Both the position numbers and the translations under genes were made by a program. From GCA-002840305 sp964394905 (GTDB lineage Bacteria > Patescibacteriota > Patescibacteriia > Patescibacteriales > UBA12465): a DNA stretch of 9,342 nucleotides. Of this stretch, positions 1-4,903 are shown in pieces. Below the pieces are notes generated by a model that searched no databases, was not told where the DNA came from, and was given only the letters and a program-made list of their open reading frames with translations. The stretch's first letter is position 1; every line of letters starts with the position of its first letter. Location: the NCBI GenBank assembly GCA_964394905.1, contig CAYMZF010000025.1:1-9342 (forward strand). The letters run 5' to 3'.

Positions 1-1
1 T

Positions 2-109
2 CGCGAAATTAATATTATTAATTTATCCCCGGAAGAATTTAAAAAAAAGAAACAAACTGATAATCTAATAATAAATATTTTTTTAAATAAGACTATAAGA
101 TTAAAATAA
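2..109 (+). CDS. 3' end of a probable nucleotidyltransferase-domain protein (5' truncated)
   Basis: An open frame enters from the left edge and ends at TAA, giving 35 residues. The tail contains SPEEFKKKK followed by a hydrophobic stretch and NKTIRLK. This resembles the last strand-helix-strand of small polymerase-beta-type (MNT-like) nucleotidyltransferases, which often end in a pattern like 'speeFkkr...fi.evlk..i.l'. No catalytic residue is visible because the GS-(x)n-DxD part lies outside the window. The stop overlaps an ATG (TAATG, 109-111) that opens a frame of only 18 codons, so the partner gene usually found in MNT-HEPN pairs is absent or degraded. The family call rests on the C-terminal pattern alone. 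Confidence 0.45.
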   Translation, partial: REINIINLSPEEFKKKKQTDNLIINIFLNKTIRLK

Positions 110-251
110 TGGAATTTGATAAGAATTTTTTTAATAAAGAGTTTTTAAATCGTTTTTATGGCTAAAATGTTTGTAATTAAGCAAAAAATTAGTATAATTA
201 GATAAATATTTCCATTTTTGTATTATTTTTGACAATATTTTACATAAAGTA

Positions 252-280
252 TTGACTTTTGGAAAATAGTTTGCTAATAT
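252..280 (+). promoter_or_regulatory. Promoter of the ATPase-RloB gene pair
   Basis: TTGACT (252-257) and TAATAT (275-280) are separated by 17 bases, and TG at 272-273 gives an extended -10 (TGCTAATAT). The expected transcript start near 286-288 leaves a leader of about 26 bases before the ATG at 314. A weaker set, TTGTAA (171-176) with TATAAT (193-198), spacing 16, lies upstream and would give a leader of about 110 bases. The background is very AT-rich, so only the first set is favoured. Confidence 0.6.
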
Positions 281-304
281 TAAATTATTATTAATAATTT
301 AATA
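278..304. promoter_or_regulatory. Perfect 27-base palindrome, possible operator
   Basis: Arms of 13 bases (278-290 and 292-304) are exact reverse complements around a single central T at 291. The palindrome covers the end of the -10 box, the expected start of transcription and the leader up to 9 bases before the ATG. Its position suits a repressor site for autoregulation of the following two genes. If transcription began at the upstream candidate promoter, the same sequence would be a hairpin in the mRNA next to the start codon. It consists only of A and T, so chance palindromy is a real alternative. Confidence 0.4.
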
Positions 305-313
305 GACAAAAGT

Positions 314-1585
314 ATGTTGTTAACTTTTAAGGTCAAAAATTTTCGTTCAATTAAAGATGAAGTTATACTTGATTTATATGCGACAAGCGACGAAACAATG
401 AAGTCAAATGCAGTTTTTGAAAGTGGAAAAAAATCATTGTTAAAATCAGTGGCTATTTATGGTCCAAATGCCTCCGGTAAAAGTAATATTCTTAAATCTT
501 TTTTTGTTTTTCGTATGATGGTTTTAGAATCATTACTTCGAAGTAATATCGCAATTGATTTGCCTAATGAATATTTCAAGTTAAGTTCAGAAACTGAAAA
601 TAAGCCTTCGTTTTTTGAAATGACTTTTTTACTTGATGGTGAAGTTTTTAGTTATGGATTTGAAATGGACAAGAAAAAAATATGTACGGAATGGTTAAAG
701 CAAGAAAAGGGAAAGAAAACCTTATTTGAAAGGGACGGTCAAAAAATTAAAAGTAATAAAAATTATTTTCAAGAGGCATCGGCTACTTTAAAAAATAATA
801 CCGGTGAGCGAGTTTTGTTTTTATCGGTTCTTTCCAGTAATAATCAACCAATATCCAAAAAAATTGTTGAATTTATAAAGAACACAAATTTAATACTGGA
901 TGCAAACAGTGGTGATACTTTAAATTATTCATTTGGCCAATTTTTGAATAACCCCAGTATGGCTAAAAAAATGAAAGATTTCATTGTTAAAGCTGATTTC
1001 GGTGTAATGAATATTGAAGCCAGTGAAAAAATGCTTTCCGCTAAGCAAGTCCAGAATATGCCTGATAAATTTAAAGAATTATTTTTTAAAGAAGATTCCA
1101 AAATAGCCGAACGTAGTATTAGATTTTTGCATAAAAAATTTGGTAACAATGAAGAGGAATTAAAAAGTGAACCGTTTGATTTTTTTAATGAGGAATCGAA
1201 GGGTACTCAACATATGTTCGCTTTATCCGCTCCATTGATTGATACACTGGATAATGGGAAGATTCTATTTATTGATGAAATTGATGCAAGTCTTCATCCG
1301 ATACTTTGTCAGTATTTAATTTCAATTTTTAATTCAAAGGATAAAAATCCAAATAATGCTCAGTTAATTTTTGCTACCCATGATACTTCTCTTATGAGTG
1401 AGGATTTTCTTCGACGTGATCAAATTTATTTTACCGAAAAAAACGAAAAAGGATCAACGGAATTGTTTTCGTTAGCTGATATATCAGAGAGAAAAGGAGT
1501 AGATTTCGCTAAAAGATATTTAGAGGGTCGTTATAATGCTTTACCGTATATTTCCGATTTTGAAAATTTAAAATTTTTAAAGTAA
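314..1585 (+). CDS. AAA/ABC-type ATPase, RloA/AbiLi-like (COG1106), predicted defence ATPase
   Basis: This 423-residue cytoplasmic ATPase of the SMC/ABC-related AAA_15/AAA_21 group begins with the typical N-terminal strand MLLTFKVKNFRSIKD. Walker A is GPNASGKS (50-57). An ABC-signature-like ESKGTQ lies at 294-299, Walker B is KILFIDEID (316-324) followed by ASLHP, and the switch histidine is in ATHD (354-357). The region between about 100 and 280 is a charged helical insertion typical of this group. The protein presumably dimerises on ATP to sense phage infection or control its partner; that role is inferred from the RloA/AbiLi family and not shown here. The next gene starts one base after the stop, so the two are a unit. 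No Shine-Dalgarno site precedes the ATG; the start is chosen because it gives the family's usual N-terminus. Other COG1106 systems such as PARIS use a different partner (DUF4435). Confidence 0.85.
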   Translation: MLLTFKVKNFRSIKDEVILDLYATSDETMKSNAVFESGKKSLLKSVAIYGPNASGKSNILKSFFVFRMMVLESLLRSNIAIDLPNEYFKLSSETENKPSFFEMTFLLDGEVFSYGFEMDKKKICTEWLKQEKGKKTLFERDGQKIKSNKNYFQEASATLKNNTGERVLFLSVLSSNNQPISKKIVEFIKNTNLILDANSGDTLNYSFGQFLNNPSMAKKMKDFIVKADFGVMNIEASEKMLSAKQVQNMPDKFKELFFKEDSKIAERSIRFLHKKFGNNEEELKSEPFDFFNEESKGTQHMFALSAPLIDTLDNGKILFIDEIDASLHPILCQYLISIFNSKDKNPNNAQLIFATHDTSLMSEDFLRRDQIYFTEKNEKGSTELFSLADISERKGVDFAKRYLEGRYNALPYISDFENLKFLK

Positions 1586-1586
1586 T

Positions 1587-2222
1587 ATGGCAAAATATAG
1601 AGGCAAAACTAAACATCGAGAAGTTCATCCGAAAATTTTTGTATGGTCGCATACAAAAAAAGCGGAGATAGAGTATTTTCAAGAGTTTAAAAATTATTTA
1701 AAAACGCCTTTATTAGTGCCAAAAAAAGAAATTTGTTGGACACCACAAGAATTATTAAAAAAAATTGTGAAGTGGAAAAAAATAGAAATTTGTGAGGATG
1801 ACGGTGATCAGGTTTGGTGTATTTTTGATGTTGATGATTTTTATAAAAATGACAGTAAAAATCTTTTAGCGGCAATTAAAGACGCTATACATAATAATAT
1901 TAGAATTGCTTATGCGAATGAATGTTTTGAGCTTTGGATTTTATTTCATTTTGAAAAACTAAATAGCCCAATTTCTAGGGGGAATAATATGAAAAAGAAA
2001 ATTATAGAAGCATTTAAAAAAAATAAGTTAGGTAAATTTCAAAAAAATCAAGAAATTTTTCAAATATTATTGCCTTTTCAAGATAAAGCTATTAAATATG
2101 CCAAAGATATAGTTTCTGATTATAAAAAAATTAATTGGCAGAATAATTTAAGTGTAAAAGGTAATCCATCAACCAGTATTCATTTCTTAGTAGAAGAAAT
2201 TAATAAGTTAATTAAACAATAA
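1587..2222 (+). CDS. rloB: RloB-family protein, predicted effector partner of the upstream ATPase
   Basis: A 211-residue basic protein. Recognisable RloB-like (PF13707) features are a basic N-terminus, a strand plus acidic motif leading to AEIEYF (26-31), the acidic cluster FDVDD (80-84) after a hydrophobic strand, and NECFELWILFHF (111-122), the most characteristic family block. The order of a glutamate region followed by a DxD cluster resembles a Toprim-like nuclease fold, so an RNA- or DNA-cleaving effector released by the ATPase is a reasonable inference, by analogy with AbiLi-AbiLii. The glutamate-glycine I recall before the KTE part of the family motif is replaced by H22-T23, while E27 is kept. 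TAA-T-ATG separates it from the ATPase gene, implying translational coupling. Its stop codon overlaps the terminator stem. Family membership is fairly secure; the biochemical activity is not. Confidence 0.8.
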   Translation: MAKYRGKTKHREVHPKIFVWSHTKKAEIEYFQEFKNYLKTPLLVPKKEICWTPQELLKKIVKWKKIEICEDDGDQVWCIFDVDDFYKNDSKNLLAAIKDAIHNNIRIAYANECFELWILFHFEKLNSPISRGNNMKKKIIEAFKKNKLGKFQKNQEIFQILLPFQDKAIKYAKDIVSDYKKINWQNNLSVKGNPSTSIHFLVEEINKLIKQ

Positions 2223-2252
2223 AAAAACTTAATTTTTACATTAAGTTTTTTT
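2221..2252. terminator. Bidirectional intrinsic terminator between rloB and tRNA-Glu
   Basis: Perfect 13-base arms (2221-2233 and 2240-2252) flank a 6-base loop. The outer stem is a run of seven A paired with seven T, so a U-tract ends the hairpin in either direction. It closes the + strand ATPase-rloB unit, overlapping the rloB stop codon, and the - strand fmt-tRNA-Glu transcript. Only one base separates it from the tRNA 3' end. Confidence 0.8.
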
Positions 2253-2253
2253 G

Positions 2254-2325
2254 TGATCTCTACGGGAATCGAACCCATATTGCCAGGATGAGAACCTGGT
2301 GTCCTAACCGTTAGACGAAGAGACC
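2254..2325 (-). tRNA. tRNA-Glu (anticodon CTC)
   Basis: The 72-base reverse complement folds as a full cloverleaf. The acceptor GGTCTCT pairs with AGAGATC with one G-T wobble at pair 2-71. The anticodon stem CCAGG/CCTGG holds loop TTCTCAT, so the anticodon is CTC, reading GAG. The T-arm is TGGG-TTCGATT-CCCG-like and the discriminator base is A. CCA is not encoded, so it must be added after processing. The gene begins 4 bases after the fmt stop codon and ends 1 base before the terminator hairpin, so it is most likely processed from the end of the def-fmt transcript. Confidence 0.95.
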
Positions 2326-2329
2326 TTCT

Positions 2330-3286
2330 TTATTTTAATGTTTTCCCGATAATCCAAGAGTTACCTTTTAAAAACTCACCGGCTATCATTGGTTTTTTAC
2401 CCTCTAATTGCACTTCATTTAAAATTAATCCTTTATCACCACACTTAATAGCCAATTGGTCATTATTTAAAAATAATTGTCCGCTTGGTACAGTACTGTC
2501 AACAAACTTCTGATCCGACTTAAGTATCTTAAATAATAATTTACTATTTGGCAAGTCATCTTTTGATACAAAACCATAAGTTCCGGGCCAGGGAAGATAA
2601 GCTCTGATTTTTCTTTCTATTAATTGAGCCGGTTCATTAAAATTTAAATGGCCGTCTTCTTTTTGAATCATTTTAACATAAGTAGCCTTGGTATTATCTT
2701 GAGATATCGGTTTTAGATGGCCGTTAATATAGTCTTTAATTATTGGAGCTAGATTATTAGAACTCACTTCTTTCATCTTATCCATTAAACTGATAGAAGT
2801 TTCTTGTTTATCCAGCTCAATCTCAATTTGTTTTATAATATCCCCAGTATCCATATTTTCGTCCATTTTCATTATAGTCAATCCGCTAACCTTATCGCCG
2901 TTTAAAATTGGAGCGGCTACACAAGCCGAACCGCGATATTTTGGTAGTAGTGAACCATGAACATTAATACATCCGTAAGTTGGAATATCTAAAATTTCCG
3001 GTGGTAATATTTTACCGTAAGCGATTACCACAATTAAATCGGGTTTCATTTCTAAAATTTGATTAGTAATTTCTTTTATTTTTTCCGGTTGATAGATTAA
3101 TAAATTATTGGCTTCGGCTACTATTTTGACCGGGGTTTTTATAATTTTCAAATTACGTCCCGCATTTTTATCGGCTTGACTAACTACGGCGACAATATCA
3201 AAAGAATCGTCTTGAAGCAAAGCTTTAAGACCGCTTACGGCTAATTCGGGTGTGCCCATGAAAATTGTTTTTATTTTTTGGTTCAT
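2330..3286 (-). CDS. fmt: Methionyl-tRNA formyltransferase
   Basis: Fmt transfers a formyl group from 10-formyl-tetrahydrofolate to the amino group of initiator Met-tRNA in the cytoplasm. From the ATG at 3286 it is 318 residues, close to the family's usual 310-320. Visible blocks are KTIFMGTPELA (6-16), AYGKILPPEIL (89-99), the catalytic and folate-site motif NVHGSLLPKYRG (108-119) and MDENMDTGDI (141-150). The catalytic residues are N108, H110 and D146. The C-terminal tRNA-binding domain occupies roughly 205-318. An upstream ATG at 3340 would add 18 basic residues and overlap def by 44 bases. The internal start is preferred because it gives the conserved N-terminus and a clean 10-base gap from def. 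The purine-rich AAAGAAAAAAG before this ATG is the closest thing to a ribosome binding site in the operon. Confidence 0.95.
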   Translation of the reverse strand: MNQKIKTIFMGTPELAVSGLKALLQDDSFDIVAVVSQADKNAGRNLKIIKTPVKIVAEANNLLIYQPEKIKEITNQILEMKPDLIVVIAYGKILPPEILDIPTYGCINVHGSLLPKYRGSACVAAPILNGDKVSGLTIMKMDENMDTGDIIKQIEIELDKQETSISLMDKMKEVSSNNLAPIIKDYINGHLKPISQDNTKATYVKMIQKEDGHLNFNEPAQLIERKIRAYLPWPGTYGFVSKDDLPNSKLLFKILKSDQKFVDSTVPSGQLFLNNDQLAIKCGDKGLILNEVQLEGKKPMIAGEFLKGNSWIIGKTLK

Positions 3287-3296
3287 TCTTTTTTCT

Positions 3297-3782
3297 TTAT
3301 TTTTTAACTTCCGGTTTACTATCAGGTTCGGCTTTATCAATGAATAAAATTCCGTCTAAGTGATCGGTTTCGTGTTGGATGGCTCGAGCCAATAAATTTT
3401 CCGCTACGATTTTTTGTTTTTGTCCGTTAAGGTCAAAATAGATACAGTTTATTTTTTTATGTCTGGCTACTGGTAAAAAATATATTTCACCTTTTTTATT
3501 TAAAACCGATAAACAACCTTCCGGTTCTATTTCTTTAGCCCAAGATTTTTTAGTAATTTCGGGATTAATCATGGCGATAGCTTTTTCTTGATCGCCGACG
3601 ATTATCAGACGAATATTTTGTCCGATTTGCGGAGCGGCTAAGCCAGCTCCGTCTTTTTTAACCATAGTCTCAATCATTTCTTTAATTAATTTTTTAAATT
3701 CCGGTTTTTTTAATTCAATTAAATCAATTACTTGGGATTTTTTTCGTAAGATGTCGTTAGGATGAGTTATTATTTTTAACAT
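3297..3782 (-). CDS. def: Peptide deformylase
   Basis: This 161-residue cytoplasmic metalloenzyme removes the formyl group from the first methionine of new proteins. All three family motifs are intact: motif 1 GAGLAAPQIG (45-54), motif 2 EGCLS (88-92) and motif 3 QHETDH (136-141). The metal ligands are C90, H137 and H141, and the general base is E138. The N-terminus MLKIITHPNDILRKKS matches the usual 'I...PdpiLr..' opening, supporting the start at 3782. Length is typical. It lies between a 94-residue unknown gene (2-base gap) and fmt (10-base gap), the common def-fmt order, so both steps of the formyl-methionine cycle are made from one transcript. There is no Shine-Dalgarno site. Confidence 0.97.
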   Translation of the reverse strand: MLKIITHPNDILRKKSQVIDLIELKKPEFKKLIKEMIETMVKKDGAGLAAPQIGQNIRLIIVGDQEKAIAMINPEITKKSWAKEIEPEGCLSVLNKKGEIYFLPVARHKKINCIYFDLNGQKQKIVAENLLARAIQHETDHLDGILFIDKAEPDSKPEVKK

Positions 3783-3784
3783 AT

Positions 3785-4069
3785 TTATTTATTATATTTT
3801 TTAATATTTGAAGTTTGGTCATCTTTTTTGGGACTAAGTATTTTAAAAAAATATTGCCATTTGCTTCCGGTTTGGCACAACTCTTTAGTATCGTTTAAAG
3901 CTTGTCTAATTGTAGTTTGACTATTATCTCGACAGGCTTTAAAAACTGACGATCTTTTAAATTCGGGAATAGCCAATTCCTTAATAATATTTAAAGCTAA
4001 ATCTTGCCACTCATAGGCCGGTGGTTTTTTTGTGGTTTTATTTTGTAGTATCTTTTTTATATCATCCAT
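3785..4069 (-). CDS. Small uncharacterised protein (94 residues)
   Basis: I do not recognise a named domain. The protein is soluble with no signal or membrane segment. It has a lysine-rich N-terminus with the segment PPAYEWQDLALNIIKEL (17-33), a central part with two likely helices (about 36-67), the block CQTGSKWQYFFKIL (65-78), and a polar, probably disordered tail (80-94). The pattern resembles a short conserved protein I associate with candidate-phyla genomes, but I cannot name a function. It sits 2 bases before def and 12 bases after the LigB/MEMO-like gene, well inside the operon. The regular helix pattern, absence of a competing frame and tight spacing support it as a real gene. No catalytic residues stand out. 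Confidence 0.75.
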   Translation of the reverse strand: MDDIKKILQNKTTKKPPAYEWQDLALNIIKELAIPEFKRSSVFKACRDNSQTTIRQALNDTKELCQTGSKWQYFFKILSPKKDDQTSNIKKYNK

Positions 4070-4081
4070 ATAGTAATAGTC

Positions 4082-4894
4082 TTATTTAAGTTTCATTTTC
4101 ATGGTTAAGCAACCTACACCTAATTCTTTCTGATAGGACATATTTTCGCTTTGATAGTCTAAACCGTCTAAAACGCCAAGCAATAGGGAAATCGGTCTTA
4201 AACCGCATTCTTTGGCTCCTAAAGCTAATTTAGGGTCGGTTTTTAGGATGTCAGATGTTCCTTCCGGGCCTTTTTTTAGACTTTCAATAGTCTTTTCGTC
4301 AAACATGATAGCTTTTTGAAAAAAGCCTCCCGGAGCATTATGGCTTAAACAATGAGATAATTCACCTGAGGCGATAATCGCGATGTTTTTGTCTGTTGTT
4401 TTTAATATTTCTTGTATTTTTTTACCGGCTTCAAAGTGATAAGTGAAATCGTGTCGGGCGGAAGTATTAATGATAATTATTTTACCTTTAAAGTTTTTTA
4501 TCTTTTGATTATTTTCTGAAAGTAATAAATACAAAGGAATATTACTGCCATAATCAGGTTTGCTCTTAGTTTCTATATTAATATCAAAATCGGGCCACAT
4601 TTTTTCTTTTATCTGATAAGACAATTCCAAATCACCGCTTAAATTTAATTTGCTTAAATAATCGCCGAATTCTTCAAAATTAATTTCTAAAGCAAAATGA
4701 TTGTTTAAGCTGATATCTAAATTATTTTTTTTATGAGGAGAAATAATTATTAGAGTATCAATTTTTTTATCAATTAATTCTTTTTTTATTTTATTAAAAG
4801 CTTCGCCGGTTTTTTTTAAAATTCCGGTATTGTGTTTGCCAATATTTGGAATTAAAATCGGAGAATGGGGAACGATAAAAGCTAAAGATATCAT
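4082..4894 (-). CDS. LigB/MEMO-like protein (class III extradiol dioxygenase superfamily, AmmeMemoRadiSam protein B type)
   Basis: A 270-residue cytoplasmic protein with the fold signatures of the LigB/MEMO superfamily. The opening LAFIVPHSPILIP (4-16) carries H10, the second strand LIIISPHKKN (48-57) carries H54, and IASGELSHCLS (174-184) carries E178 and H181. H10, H54 and one of E178/H181 would form the metal site of an extradiol dioxygenase. The C-terminal ECGLRPISLLLGVLDGL (229-245) and ELGVGCL (257-263) fit the MEMO branch better than true ring-cleaving enzymes. In many archaea and bacteria MEMO accompanies AMMECR1 and a radical SAM protein; neither is visible here, so the substrate is unknown. 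It lies 9 bases after the secreted repeat protein and 12 before the 94-residue gene. No Shine-Dalgarno site is present. A small-molecule dioxygenase is the main alternative. Confidence 0.75.
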   Translation of the reverse strand: MISLAFIVPHSPILIPNIGKHNTGILKKTGEAFNKIKKELIDKKIDTLIIISPHKKNNLDISLNNHFALEINFEEFGDYLSKLNLSGDLELSYQIKEKMWPDFDINIETKSKPDYGSNIPLYLLLSENNQKIKNFKGKIIIINTSARHDFTYHFEAGKKIQEILKTTDKNIAIIASGELSHCLSHNAPGGFFQKAIMFDEKTIESLKKGPEGTSDILKTDPKLALGAKECGLRPISLLLGVLDGLDYQSENMSYQKELGVGCLTMKMKLK

Positions 4895-4903
4895 ATTGTT
4901 TTA

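Noticed and set aside
281..301. AT-rich repeats before the ATPase gene as a replication origin or CRISPR leader
   Set aside because: There is one palindrome only, with no DnaA boxes, no repeated spacers and no neighbouring dnaA or cas genes.
925..1149. 74-codon open frame on the - strand inside the ATPase gene
   Set aside because: It lies wholly antisense to an intact conserved ATPase, shows no domain, and has low-complexity hydrophobic content from the complementary strand.
1687..1875. 62-codon open frame on the - strand inside rloB
   Set aside because: Antisense shadow of the RloB-like gene; no recognisable motif or promoter.
314..2222. Assignment as a PARIS (AriA-AriB) system
   Set aside because: The ATPase is of a related type, but the second protein carries the RloB-like NxCFELW block and not the DUF4435 pattern expected of AriB.
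2262..2275. Shared sequence GGAATCGAACC at 2265 and near 8579, looking like a direct repeat or attachment site
   Set aside because: Both copies are the T-arm of tRNA genes, so the similarity is expected from tRNA structure.
3287..3340. Extended fmt start at 3340 adding 18 residues
   Set aside because: The extension is basic and not part of the Fmt family, and would overlap def by 44 bases. The ATG at 3286 gives the conserved N-terminus.
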